A DNA stretch of 64,000 nucleotides, from contig OY776130.1 in NCBI GenBank assembly GCA_963675135.1, positions 21,630,001-21,694,000 on the forward strand, given 5' to 3'. Shown here in pieces: positions 43,673 to 54,408 of the stretch. The stretch comes from Galeopsis tetrahit. Its lineage: Eukaryota; Streptophyta; Magnoliopsida; Lamiales; Lamiaceae. Position numbers and translations under genes: made by a program. The first letter of the stretch is position 1. Each line of letters begins with the position of its first letter. Below the pieces are notes generated by a model. The model saw nothing but the letters and a program-made list of their open reading frames with translations, did no database searches and was not told the origin of the DNA.

Positions 43673-44116
43673 ATGGGGAAAGATCTGAGCGACGATCAGG
43701 TATCATCAATGAAGGAGGCGTTCACCCTGTTCGACACCGACGGAGACGGCAAGATTGCCCCATCGGAGCTCGGAATCCTGATGCGTTCCCTCGGCGGAAA
43801 CCCGACTCAGGCTCAGCTCAAGTCTATTATCGCCGAGGAGAAGCTCAATGCTCCGTTTGATTTCAAGCGATTCCTCGACCTCATGTCCAAGCATTTGAAG
43901 CCTGAGCCGTTCGATCGCCAGCTCCGCGACGCGTTCAAGGTGCTCGATAAGGACGGCACTGGGTACGTCGTCGTTTCGGATCTCAGACACATTCTCACCA
44001 GCATTGGGGAGAAGTTAGAGCCTGCGGAGTTTGATGAATGGATCCGCGAGGTGGATGCTGGATCCGATGGCAAGATCCGGTACGAGGACTTCATCGCGCG
44101 CATGGTCGCTAAATAA
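43673..44116 (+). CDS. CML14: calmodulin-like protein, CML13/CML14 type
   Basis: An intact intronless 147-codon gene starting MGKDLSDDQVSSMKEAF. It has four EF-hand positions. EF1 is canonical (DTDGDGKIAPSE, residues 21-32). EF2 is degenerate (about 57-68). EF3 is nearly canonical but ends in Asp (LDKDGTGYVVVSD, loop 92-103). EF4 is altered (DAGSDGKIRYED, 128-139). The length and the motifs SELGILMRSLGGNPTQAQLK and LRHILTSIGEKLEPAEFDEW match Arabidopsis CML13/CML14 closely. Those proteins are known as calmodulin-like light chains binding IQ motifs in the cytosol; here this is by homology. The GC-rich codon use differs from the AT-rich surroundings. CML13 and CML14 cannot be told apart by eye. 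Confidence 0.93.
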   Translation: MGKDLSDDQVSSMKEAFTLFDTDGDGKIAPSELGILMRSLGGNPTQAQLKSIIAEEKLNAPFDFKRFLDLMSKHLKPEPFDRQLRDAFKVLDKDGTGYVVVSDLRHILTSIGEKLEPAEFDEWIREVDAGSDGKIRYEDFIARMVAK

Positions 44117-45479
44117 GAAGGTCATTATCTACATTTTCCCTTTTCTCTCTTTTGATTTGGCGTGGTTGTTGATGAACTGTTATCCTGTTGTCTGTTTTAT
44201 TTAGAATGCATTTTGTTCTTATAATAAGGATTTGGATTTTCTCTATTCTAATTAATGAACTGTGAGGTCAATCATGAAGAAATAATTCTAGTAACTTATA
44301 ATTAGGTGTCTATTTAATGTAAAACTTCATTGAGAAGTGGATGGATAGTAAGAATTCTTGAGTCAATATTATTAACTTCAGTTTCTGATTCAATTAGATA
44401 TGTAGGTAGCAACGTTTGATTAATTTTAAGATGCTTGGTTTCTGACTCAAAAGTGAAATTGGAAAGAAGAATCTGCAACCTAGTTTGGTTGGTTTTCATC
44501 ATAGCAACTTAAGAATTCAGCTTAAGTCTTGAATTGGGTTCAATATTGTCTATTGGATATTAAACAAACTCAATCAACAAAGTTGTTCTGTATTCATGGT
44601 TGCAGTAGAGTAGCCAATATTCTTAGTGGTTAATACTTTAAAAAACAAGTAGAGTATTAAACAAACTCTACTTGTCTATAGGATATTAAACAAACTCAAT
44701 CAACAAAGTTGTTCTGTATTCATGGTTGCAGTAGAGTAGCCAATATTCTTGGTGGTTAATACTTTAAAAAACAAGTAAATGTTCTTCTTAGTATTACCTA
44801 AAATCTGAGTTCCTGACACACTGAGTATTTGAAAAGAGTCAAAAATCAAAGACGTTGTACCCTTAACTGTATGAACGCTATTGTTCAATGAATAAGCAAA
44901 TTTTCGTACTTTTATTAGTATTTGTGTATCCTTTGCAACATTTGCTCTTGTATTTCTTTGTTATAGAATTTAGCCTGATAATTTGGTGTTAATGGTTGAT
45001 ACTTATTCCTTAATTACCCTACTTACATGGTAGATAAATGACTATTAATCGACTTTAATTCACTTCACTGCAAATCATCCAATAAATCGGTGATTATTTA
45101 TGTAGCATCAGCTGGGGCTAGTGCTATTGTTGATCTGATATTAATTTCTAGGGTAAAACATATTACATAGCTCCATAGTTTTGAAATGCACAAAGGCACA
45201 AGAGGGGTCCCAGCGCCCGAGGCGCAATGCGCGCCTCCTAATTCCTAAACAACATTTTATGATCCCATAAACACATTCCACACATATTTTACCACATAAA
45301 GCCACATAATGCTACCAAAAAGTCAATAATAAACATTAGAACATAATGCAAACATAAAGTTAATACTAAGGAGTCTAAAGTAGTGAAGATAGACTTCACT
45401 CACACAAAAACCATAAAAAGACAGCAATTAAGAACTTAAAATTTTCATTTGTCTAGTTGACTAGTCCTCATTCTCATTC
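44117..45479. other. downstream of the CML gene: 3' UTR and AT-rich spacer
   Basis: The first about 150 bp are presumably 3' UTR (T-rich, with AATAAGG-type words near 44221-44230). The rest is AT-rich with a 97-bp duplication (44555-44777) and a short GC-rich stretch at 45205-45236 with GCGCCCGAGGCGC and GCGCGCC words. No gene is supported. Confidence 0.45.
44555..44777. repeat. 97-bp direct duplication with a hairpin spacer
   Basis: Units at 44555-44651 and 44681-44777 start GGATATTAAACAAACTCAAT and end AAAAAACAAGTA, with about one difference. Between them, AACAAGTAGAGT and ACTCTACTTGT form an inverted repeat around TATTAAACAA. The pattern fits a recent local duplication. Confidence 0.85.
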
Positions 45480-46330
45480 TCATCAAAACCCTCCTCTCCT
45501 CATCAAATTGCTCATCTTCCTCCTCGAATTGAAATTCATCTTCATCTTCATCTTCATCTTCCTGGAATTGAAATTCATCTTCATCTTCCTGGAATTGAAA
45601 TTCATCTTCATCTTCCTGGAATTGAAATTCATCTTCATCTTCCTCGAATTGAAATTCATCTTCATCTTCATCTTCATCTTCATCTTCATCTTCATCTTCA
45701 TCTTCATCTTCATCTTCATCTTCATCTTCCTCGAATTGAAATTCATCTTCATCTTCCTCGAATTGAAATTCATCTTCATCTTCATCTTCCTCGAATTGAA
45801 ATTCATCTTCATCTTCCTCGAATGAAATTCATATTCATCTTCCTCGAATTGAAATTCATCTTCATCTTCCTCGAATTGAACTTCATCTTCCTCGAATTGA
45901 AATTCATCTTCATCTTCATCTTCCTCGAATTGAAATTCATCTTCATCTTCATCTTCATCTTCATCTTCATCTTCATCTTCATCTTCATCTTCATCTTCAT
46001 CTTCATCTTCATCTTCATCTTCATCTTCCTCGATTTGAACTTCATCTTCCTCGAATTGAAATTCATCTTCATCTTCATTTATAATTCTACAAGGTGAGTA
46101 TTTTACGTTCTTCCCTTTGCCTCTGTCCACTTGTTGGCCCTATGTGGCCTAGCATTTGAACTACCACCTATTCTCGTTGATAATTTCTTTCCTCTAGTTT
46201 GATATGCGGGATCATCAACTCCAAGAGCACCACCAACTGCATTCCAAGTCAAGTCATCACCTTCAAATACCAAGTTTTATCTTCTTCATTGGATCTATCA
46301 CCCAACCATTCATCATACTCATTGGGTCAA
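45480..46330 (-). pseudogene. hAT transposase pseudogene, C-terminal part with acidic tail
   Basis: On the minus strand, the DNA right of 46130 encodes fragments EYDEWLGDRSNEEDKTW and DLTWNAVGGALGVDDPAYQT in changing frames, as in the C-termini of plant hAT transposases. An acidic tail follows, expanded into a microsatellite (45527-46083). The open frame through the tail (46130-45483) is the residue of this, not an independent gene. The gene continues on the other side of the Ty3 element, from 48739. Confidence 0.65.
45527..46083. repeat. CTTCAT microsatellite with GAATTGAAATT interruptions
   Basis: Imperfect CTTCAT runs alternate with CCTCGAATTGAAATT units. On the minus strand the compound unit encodes EFQFEEDEDE. 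The two longest pure stretches are at about 45650-45725 and 45935-46025. It appears to be replication-slippage expansion of an acidic tail. Confidence 0.95.
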
Positions 46331-46648
46331 TGATGGATCCTTACCTTGCATAGTTGACAAGAGATATAGTAAGAAATATCAATGCAGAGAAAAGAGAGGG
46401 ATATTAGGAAATCAGTGAGTAAGACTTGGGTAGAATTATTCTTAATTCCTTGATTAATGTAATTTACTTTATAACAGTTACATTACTAGATTATAGGCAG
46501 AATTAGTGACTAGTTGTTAGTATTAGTAGTAGAAGAATACACCAATTGTAGGCACGTTGAATTTGAATAGAGAAATCACAACACCATTGCTGATTACTAG
46601 TGTGTGTCTCATTTGAGAGTTCTAGAATCCTCGAGGGAGGTTTCATCA
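46331..46648 (+). repeat. 5' LTR of a small Ty3/gypsy element
   Basis: A 318-bp LTR runs TGATGGATCCTTACC ... GGTTTCATCA. It is followed by a variant primer site (TGGCCTCAGAGCC at 46651). The preceding GTCAA (46326-46330) is repeated at 48739-48743, a perfect 5-bp duplication. The 3' LTR differs at only a few positions, so the insertion is fairly young. Confidence 0.93.
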
Positions 46649-46705
46649 ATTGGCCTCAGAGCCGTTACGATCCAGTACTCACACTTCCGCGCAATCATCA
46701 TCATC

Positions 46706-48361
46706 ATGGTTTCAAATAAGAAACGATTTGAGGACATGGAGGACTCCATCAATCGACGGATCGACGTCGTGCAGACATTGGTACTGCAAATGGGGAAACG
46801 TTCAGGCGAGGAGGCTGATGAAGGCAACAGGAGACGAGGAAGAGGGAATCGTGCGCCGGGGATAATTGATCGTGGTCAGGGCTTACGCCGTCTCAAGCGA
46901 CGTGAAGCGGACGATGAACAAGGGAGGCGAACTCGACATCGTGAACGTCGCCATAACAAAGAAGGGCAAGACGACTCAAACGAAGGGTCGGGCCAATGGG
47001 ATAATCCATTCGCGAACAACCTAGGGCCTTTTCACCGAGATGGGTTCGAGACGAGCACGGACAGTGACGAGGACGAGCAGAAATCAGAAACTGAGTCCGA
47101 CTGGTCAATCCGAAGCAAACGACGAGACAGATCCAGCGAGCATCGACCATGAGGACCTCGCATTGACTTTCTGAAATTCAGTGGAGACGATGCCCTCAAC
47201 TGGGTCGACAAGGCCGAGCAATACTATGAGTGGCAGGAGACTAGATCGCGAGAGTTTGTACGCATTGCTTCATATTACCTAGAAGGCGAGGCAAGCCAAT
47301 GGTGGAGATGGTTTGAACAAGTGCATAACGGCAACATCCCTTGGACAGAATTCAAAAAGGGAATCTTGGTAAGATTTGGCAACACCAACGACGAGGATGC
47401 CAACGAGCTCATGAGCCGGACACGGCAGACGGGCAGCTTCAAAGACTACCGTCGCGAGTTCGAGCAAGCCATGAGCCGAGTACCCCATTGGCCTCCAAGT
47501 GCACTACTAGGAGCGTTTATGGCTGGACTTAAACCTGAGATATCTGTTGAGCTTAAAATGTGGAAACCTCGTAACTTGAAAGAAGCCATCGACCTCGCTG
47601 CAAGAAAGGACGAGCAGTTACACTTAACGCTAACTACTCAGTCTACAACACGAGATTACCCTGCTTCCAACAGGGGTTTCCCACCTCAACACCCGACGAC
47701 AAACACGATGGACCCAAGTGGGAGTTCGACGGCAGGTCAAGCGAACACAAAAGGACCAAATCTTGCATCAATAGTCGGAAGAGGGCGAATACAACTGCCC
47801 AACGAGGAGATACTGCGGCGACGACAAGCTGGCCAATGCTTCACATGTGATGCAAAATACACATGGAACCACATCTGCCCCAACGCTAAGATGACGAGTC
47901 TCATTATCGGAGCAGACCCTATAGTGGAACGAGAGTTCGATAAGTCACCCAAATATGACGAAGAAAGTAAAACCACCATGGAGGCGACCATGATTAGTAA
48001 GGAAATGGCGAGCGGCAGCGAGTTTTTTATGCTCTCCTTAGCAGGTGTGCAGAACACGAGTTACGAACAGCCAACAGAAAACAAGGAAATAAAGGTGCTG
48101 CTCGACGAGTCTCGGACGATAGCCACTCCACCCGACTTGCTGCCTCCGGACCGAAAATTCGACCACTGCATTCGGCTCGTGGACGAAACCAAACCTGTCA
48201 ACATGGCCCCTTACCGATATGCACATTTCCAGAAGAAGGGGATTGAGAAACAGAAGTTGATGGAGAAAACACGGAAAGGGGCGTGTGCGTGTGGGCTAGG
48301 TGAAGTGGAAGTCAATGGACTTGGAGGATACTATGTAGGAGTCCATGGAGGAATTACGTGA
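46706..48361 (+). pseudogene. Ty3/gypsy gag fused to a short pol stub
   Basis: The frame starts MVSNKKRFEDMEDSINRR and has an Arg-rich region, then one stop (TGA 47150-47152). The retrotransposon gag core follows in the same frame (DFLKFSGDDALNWVDKAEQY, GEASQWWRWFEQ, WTEFKKGILVRFG) and a variant zinc knuckle (CFTCDAKYTWNHIC near 47838-47879). It then jumps to the start of a gypsy RT domain (LLPPDRKFDHCI, PVNMAPYRYAHFQK) and ends. Protease, most of RT, RNase H and integrase are absent, so the element is non-autonomous. Confidence 0.88.
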
Positions 48362-48422
48362 TCGATGATTGTTTTCCAGACCTTAACCTTGAGGACAAGG
48401 TTCATTTCGAAGGCGGGGGTGA

Positions 48423-48738
48423 TGATGGATCCTTACCTTGCATAGTTGACAAGAGATATAGTAAGAAATATCAATGCAGAGAAAAGAGAGGGATATTAGG
48501 AAATCAGTGAGTAAGACTTGGGTAGAATTATTCTTAATTCCTTGATTAATGTAATTTACTTTATAACAGTTACATTACTAGATTATAGGCAGAATTAGTG
48601 ACTAGTTGTTAGTATTAGTAGCAGAAGAATACACCAATTGTAGGCACGTTGAATTTGAATAGAGAAATCACAGCACCATTGCTGATTACTAGTGTGTCTC
48701 ATTTGAGAATTCTAGAATCCTCGAGGGAGGTTTCATCA
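48423..48738 (+). repeat. 3' LTR of the small Ty3/gypsy element
   Basis: A 316-bp LTR, nearly identical to the 5' LTR. It is preceded by a polypurine-type run (GAAGGCGGGGGTGA, ending at 48422) and by ACCTTGAGGACAAGGTTCATTT, typical of plant gypsy 3' ends. The right target duplication GTCAA follows at 48739. Confidence 0.93.
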
Positions 48739-49735
48739 GTCAACCCGATCACGTGAATCATATTGACGCTTCAATGAACGATTGTATTTCTCAAAGACCA
48801 AATCGTTCATGAGTTGTTGCAGCCTATTTCTTCTTTTGGCATGTACCTACAAATTGTCATTTTTTTTAATAATTGTAAAGACATATGAAAATTTAAATAA
48901 TATTATGATTGATAAGTAATAAGTAATAAGTACTTAGCTACTTACATTTTCAAATATGCTCCAAGTTAGCTCACAGACGGAAGTGCTACATGTGAGCCGC
49001 TCAACACCTTAATAGCAAACTTTTGCAAGTGTGGAGTATAGGTACCAAATTGTTTCCACCATACTGTTACTGTTGGAGGCTTGGAGCCAACATTTATCTT
49101 TGTCTCTTTGCCAAATTAAATCCAAAACACCCTTCAGCCATTCGGTACGTCTCTAGTTCAAAGGAGATTTTATCTTTCTTTAGGGCCTGGAAGGCTGGAA
49201 CCAATCTCTCAATTGTTTTAAGTATTCACTTCTTCTACCACTCCATTATTTGCATAAAAGAAATCGGTCGCAGCATGCAAAGGTTGATGGAGTTGGCATT
49301 CCCGTCTCTTGTCTATGATCACAAATATATCCTTGTACCACTCTTCATTTTCATCAAAAGATTTAATGATAGCCTCTTTTGCCCGACCTATAGCCTCTTA
49401 GATATAGCCCATTGTAGGCTTCTTCTCACCATTAATCAACTTCGGACTAAGGGGTCAATGGTCATATATCTTCAAAATGTAAAGCACACCTGACCAGAAT
49501 TTAGGATTCAAGATAACTCTGGGCACCTTCTTCCCCTCATTTTCCTTGGACCATTTGATTTGTGTCCATTCATCACAAGTGAACATTTTTCTCAAATCAT
49601 TCTTCAACCTCACCATTGTCTGAAGTATTAGAAAGGCAGTAGCAAATCGTAGCTCTAATAAAATCTGACAACAAGTCTTCTAAAAGCCATGCACCCAATT
49701 CATTAGACAAATAACAATATCGTATGTTTGTTTAT
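48739..49735 (-). pseudogene. hAT transposase pseudogene, core and dimerisation domain
   Basis: Reading the minus strand from 49735 down: FLILQTMVRLKNDLRKMF, EWTQIKWSKENEGKK, NPKFWSGVLYILKIYD, then WWKQFGTYTPHLQKFAIKVLS, ELTWSIFEN and VHAKRRNRLQQLMND. These follow the order of plant hAT transposases: DUF-type core, then the Dimer_Tnp_hAT domain. GAAAAT|GTAAGTAGC near 48951 and TTGTAG|GTACATGCC near 48847 look like retained splice sites of a short intron. Several frameshifts and stops make it non-functional. The Ty3 element at 46331-48738 splits it. The N-terminal part, including any zinc finger, is missing beyond 49735. Confidence 0.78.
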
Positions 49736-50412
49736 GGATTGAAGTGGATTCAAATCCAGTTGTTTGGATTTGATGAATACTAAAAGGTGTATTTAGATTT
49801 TGTATATGTTTGGGAGTCTAGATTTTGTAGGATTTGATATGGTAGATTTTGAAATAAAGATGATAGATGATTGATTGTATATTGGGGGGGGGGGGGGGAA
49901 AGGGGAGAGAGAGAGAGAGTGCAAAGTAGTCATAAGGTGTTCAAGGGTTGTTCAGTTCAATGTTTGATTTAAGTAGGTACTAGAGTTTTATCTTGTAACT
50001 ATGTTCTTGGACTGATTGCATTACGTAAGGATCCCTCATTCCTTGTAATTTTTTTATGATTAGTAATAAAAAGTCTGTTTCATATCCAAAAAAAAAGAGT
50101 GCAAAGTAAAAAGGAGAGACAATGTAGAGTTGGGTAGATAATAATTATTTAAAAGCGGGTGATATATATTTATAGTGTATTGAAAATTGTGTTTGAAATA
50201 AAGTAAAATATGTGTATTATTGGTATTTTTTTTTATGGAAGTTAAATACCCATCCCTTTTTCCCCTCCCCATGACTCGAACCCAGGACCTAAGGCCTAGG
50301 TAGTGGTGCTCTAACCACTTGAGCTATCCCACTTTGTCTGTATTATTGGTATTATAGGGTAGAATTTTAGAGGATTTGAAATCCTATATCAAAATCCGGA
50401 AAAACAAGCACG
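49733..50412. mobile_element. possible non-autonomous TIR element containing a SINE
   Basis: The left end reads GTTTGTTTATGGATTGAAG and the reverse complement of the right end GCTTGTTTTTCCGGATTTTG, both followed by GGATT...AAATCC words. No clean target duplication was found. A G16 run with GAGAGA repeats lies at 49885-49919. The SINE at 50228-50338 inserted into it later. Confidence 0.42.
50228..50338 (-). mobile_element. tRNA-derived SINE, copy 1
   Basis: On the minus strand it starts GACAAAGTGGGATAGCTCAA and contains an A box (TAGCTCAAGTGG), a B box (GGGTTCGAGTC), a body with GGGGAAAAAGGGATGGG, and an A-rich tail (T run at 50228-50234 in plus orientation). A 15-bp duplication, TGTATTATTGGTATT, flanks it at 50213-50227 and 50339-50353. 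The A and B boxes form an internal RNA polymerase III promoter. It is not a tRNA gene: no acceptor or anticodon arms are complete. Confidence 0.92.
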
Positions 50413-52533
50413 GGTATGAATTTGAATAAAAAAAAGTGGGGTGGGAAGCTATAAACAAATCCATGTACGTCTCATAACCATCATCATGAATGCAGTATTA
50501 ATCCTGAAAAAGCTGTTCTACAAAAATATAAAGATATTTTAACCATCATGAGAAGGAGATTGTGAAATATTGATATTAAATATGCATCCAGATTCAAACT
50601 CTAGTCTGAGTAGTCTCTACAATACTCAACAGCTTGTTGAATGATAGGAGTGAAGGTGCAACACAGGGAAAACAGGAAAACAATGTAAGTAATAAACCTC
50701 AATGTGAGACCACAAAATAATTTGCAACAACCTAAGTCGCAAGAAAACAATGATCAAAAGATAATCTGCTAGGTTAACAAGCGGAAAATAAATACATCTT
50801 TCGCTTAGGCCCATGAACAAAGCTGGCAACTAACTAAAACATAATTAAGAAATAATAGAAATTATCCATCAATTCCTATCTCCATCATTGAACTTATGCT
50901 ATAATTAAATTATCCAACCTGCAATAATTTTCCTTTTTCTAACAATTGTGGTAAATGACTAAATTGTCCTCTTCTCTCCCATCCAAGAAAAAAAAAAAAA
51001 AAGACTAAAAAATTAGTAGATGATATGGAAGAAGGAAACTGAAACAAATGGTAGACAAACTAAATTCCAATCAAGAATGGAGGAAACCTGGGAAAGCAGC
51101 TGAGCTTGCTGAAAAAATATTCTCCTGTCTCCCCAGTTGCCTGCTTTCTCTGTAATTCACTCACAGTTTTCACAACAACATTCTTTCCTCTGTTTTTGCA
51201 TTTTCCTTCACCACATCTTCCTACTTGTACCCTTTAGCATCTCACCATTATTGGCTCTTAATTCTCCTATACCAAGGAGGAACTAAAGACTATCAACCCG
51301 AACTGTTTCCAGAGTGAGGTCTCATCTCTCATCTCTCATCATTTAATGACCAAGGCCATCCCACACTATCCATAGGTCTGGACTTTTTCTTCAATCTTCA
51401 CCTCACTCACACAGGAAATGAGTTAACATGCAATTTTGTTTTCATTTATTTTATTTGAGCTTGATGTCTTCATTGGATGAACAATGGATGTTACACAGCA
51501 ATTCCCTTCATTACTTTATTGAGTACTTTGAAGATCGTGTGGAGTTTTTGTGTTCTATTTTGTACAGTCAATGAGAAAATGATTTCTTTGAGATGGTCTT
51601 TAAGCATATGAATATCTAGTACAAATTGAAGACTTTCCTAAAATTTTTTTTTTTTTTGGTTTGACATGCTTCATATATTTGGCTGCAGGACTTCGAGTTG
51701 TGGTTGCATCCGCTCATTTACTTGAAGTGGGAACAGGTGTTTTCCTTGCTTTGTTTAGAGTAGGTTTGTATTGGGATGCAGTGAATTTTCATTCCTTCAT
51801 TATTCTGATATCGAAGCTTGTGTAAGTTCCACATGATTAGTGGTCTTAAATTTATTGTGTACCGGTTTCTACATTTACGTTCAGTAGCATTCAGGAGTAC
51901 TTGGCTACGCACCGTTTCTTGTGTTCAATCTTTTTGTACAGCGCACTTGCATCTAAGTCTAGATGACTTGTGTTTTTAACTAATTTACTTAGTTCTATTG
52001 GTGAGTTGGAGGTAAAGATTAGTTTTTTTGAAATTACAGAGTAAATTTCTTAAATCCAATAGATCAAGGCTGTGTGTGGATTGAGAGAAATAAAATTTTA
52101 AATTTTGAGGTTTAGGCATTCTGGATTCAAGGCAAGAGCAGGAAAATCGAGAAAAGATGAGAATTTTTAGAGATACTTTTTTTAGAGATATTGATGTGGG
52201 GGAAGAGGAGAGGAAAAACAAGATGAGAGGAGCCGTTGTGGAAAAATGACATCATTTGATATATTTGTGGCTAGGTCCAGATATTTCAATTAGTTCAGAT
52301 TGAATTGCAAACGATCGTTTGTTATGCGCACAATCAAGTGTTATCTTAGGTTTGATTATCCATTTATCTTAGACTAACCTGTACCCTACCTAATAATCTT
52401 GAACTCCTTAAGTTTGTCACCAAAATATGAATTTCACCCTCCTCGTCTCACATACTTTTCTTTTTGAGATTTTCCACAATACCTTTCACTTTACTCGACC
52501 CTTATAATATCTACAATTTTACATAAAATGTTA
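50354..52533. other. 2.2-kb intergenic stretch, no gene recognised
   Basis: AT-rich, with short open frames only and none with a domain. The part 51050-51400 is more mixed and CT-rich (repeated CATCTCTCATCTCTCATC near 51325-51345) and could be an untranslated or intronic remnant of a host gene. I see no splice-consistent coding exons. Confidence 0.45.
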
Positions 52534-52809
52534 CTTCCTCCGTTCCGGAAGTGTTTGCACCACTTTATGAGCACACTTATTAAGGAAAATGTGTAATGAG
52601 TGGAGGGAGTGTTGAGGGGTAATTTTGTAAGCTTATATGAATAAAGTAAAGAGAGTGGTTGGAATAAGTGTAAAAGTAATGACATTTTGTATAAATATGT
52701 GAATTTTGTGAGGGTGGAGTTTATGAAAAAGTTTCTTTTTTTGGAAGTGCAAACAATTGTGGGACGGACGAAGAAGGAAAGAGTGCAAACAATTATGGAA
52801 CAGAGGGAG
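52534..52809. mobile_element. Stowaway MITE 1
   Basis: TIRs of about 27 bp: CTTCCTCCGTTCCGGAAGTG on the left and CTCCCTCTGTTCCATAATTG in the reversed right end, both continuing TTTGCAC. TA duplications are at 52532-52533 and 52810-52811. It is 276 bp and non-coding; an internal GGACGGACGAAGAAGG near 52762 repeats a terminus-like motif. Confidence 0.92.
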
Positions 52810-52811
52810 TA

Positions 52812-53709
52812 CTACTTTTGGGTTCACACATACACACAAGTCAACTCATTTATTTATCTTATACATAAAGGTTTACAAAATTATCACATTGAAAGAATAT
52901 TTCGTGTTCGGTTCTCAATTGTACCGGCCGGTCTGGTCCGGTTTTAAAAATACTGTTTTTGAATTTTCCATATTTTTTGCACTATTTGTAAATTCTGGAT
53001 ATTAAACATATTTTGCACCATTGCAACCTTTATCCAATAAAACGGGGTAAATTGCCCATCGTTCCATGTTAATTAGGACCTTTCTTTTTCTCCCTCGAGC
53101 ATTGCCTATTAACAACGAGGTAAATACATTCAAAAAAGAACTCTTACTAACCTCCTACGATTATTTTAATTTTAGAAAATAATTATGTTAACTTAAAATC
53201 TATCAAATAATTCACATATGTCTTCTCAACCAGTGAATTAAAATAAAGTTGGGTCATGCATGCCCCATAACAATTACAAAAATCGAAAGGAAAATAAAAC
53301 AGGAGCATATAAGAGCATAGAAGCAAAAATCTCCTTCTCAAAACTATTTTGTGATTGAGGTTCAAGCATTATGTAACGTTTATTCAAAATTTTAACAATG
53401 GATTGATAAATAATCATTCATGTTTTCTCTCTTATTCCAATACCACCAATGAACTCTCTTATTCCTATACCACCAATGAACGCCACATACCAAAATACTT
53501 TAAAATAAATGTTGAGATCATACACACTCGTTTAATCATGTGATTTTTTTAATAAATAGCGATAAAAAAGAAATTCAAAATTACATCATAAACATAAAAT
53601 ATATACCTAAATTGTCCACTATCACCTCCTCTAATGAATCTAAAGATGCTTCATCACTGTCTTCGCTAAATTCTTGCACATCCTGTTCTATAATAGGATG
53701 TTTAATCTA
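52812..53709. other. AT-rich spacer between two MITEs
   Basis: No gene is supported. A tandem duplication of TTATTCCAATACCACCAATGAA-like sequence occurs near 53432-53480, and CCGGCCGGTCTGGTCCGG near 52924-52941 is a short GC-rich exception. Confidence 0.45.
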
Positions 53710-54065
53710 CTCCCTTCGTTTTTTATTAAGTGTCACTTTGCCTTTTTTAATATTTTCAAAATAAGTGTCATTCTACACATTTTTCTTTAATTTTGACAAT
53801 TTTACCCTTATACATTATACTCCCTCCATTTTCTTTATCTTGATTTAAGTTTTTCCCTTTTGAATATAGTACTATAGCATAAATTATGGATAAATCATAA
53901 TTATTGTATACATGAATATCACCTACAATATTGACCACATTCATTATTAAACATAAATTTAATATTAAAATTAGTTATCATTATTGAAGGGTAAAATAGT
54001 CCATAATTATATATCTTAATTTGTTGAAAATTGTTAAAATGACACTTAATTAAAAGTGGAGGGAG
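53710..54065. mobile_element. Stowaway MITE 2
   Basis: The left end CTCCCTTCGTTTTTTATTAAGTGTCA pairs with the right end, which in reverse complement reads CTCCCTCCACTTTTAATTAAGTGTCA. TA lies on both sides (53708-53709 and 54066-54067). An internal CTCCCTCCATTTTCTTTATC at about 53820 may mark another element nested inside it. Confidence 0.92.
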
Positions 54066-54158
54066 TAATGTTTTTCTTTGTCTAGTTCAATTATGAAGTT
54101 TCCCACGTCACAAAAATTGGGATTTCTCCTCCTTCATTGTATGATCCATGGTTGATTA

Positions 54159-54312
54159 TAATAGATATGTTAATATATTTAGAGAATTGTTGTAATTATG
54201 GATAGTGATTTGATTAGCATGATTAGTGCATAGAGTGCATAACTATTAGTCATGTATGTGTATATAGATTGATGATTATCAATGAGATGACTACGGAAAT
54301 TACAATCCTTTA
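54159..54312 (+). repeat. 5' LTR of a Ty1/copia element
   Basis: A 154-bp LTR starts TAATAGATATGTTAATAT and ends AATCCTTTA. It is preceded by GATTA (54154-54158), which recurs after the 3' LTR at 58837-58841. The unusual TA start may be a mutated TG. The 3' LTR is the same apart from small differences and a SINE insertion. Confidence 0.82.
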
Positions 54313-54323
54313 TGGTATCACAG
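54313..54323 (+). promoter_or_regulatory. primer-binding site of the copia element
   Basis: TGGTATCACAG immediately follows the LTR. It matches the initiator tRNA-Met site TGGTATCAGAG except for one base. Confidence 0.85.
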
Positions 54324-54408
54324 TCTAGGTTCCTCACCCTCCCTAAAAATCCGCTGTTGATTCCGATCATCCTCTTCCCTTCTCCTCTGTGATTTCCGGC
54401 GATTCCTG

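Noticed and set aside
45457..46130. Long acidic protein (or its Ile/Phe-rich shadow on the plus strand) as a gene
   Set aside because: Both frames are by-products of a hexanucleotide microsatellite; the real context is the tail of a hAT pseudogene.
49023..49493. 156-aa plus-strand ORF
   Set aside because: It is the antisense shadow of the hAT transposase core, which is readable on the minus strand.
50228..50338. tRNA gene
   Set aside because: A and B boxes and a TTCGA-type word are present, but there is no complete cloverleaf. The block has an A tail and a long target duplication and recurs at 58664, so it is a SINE.
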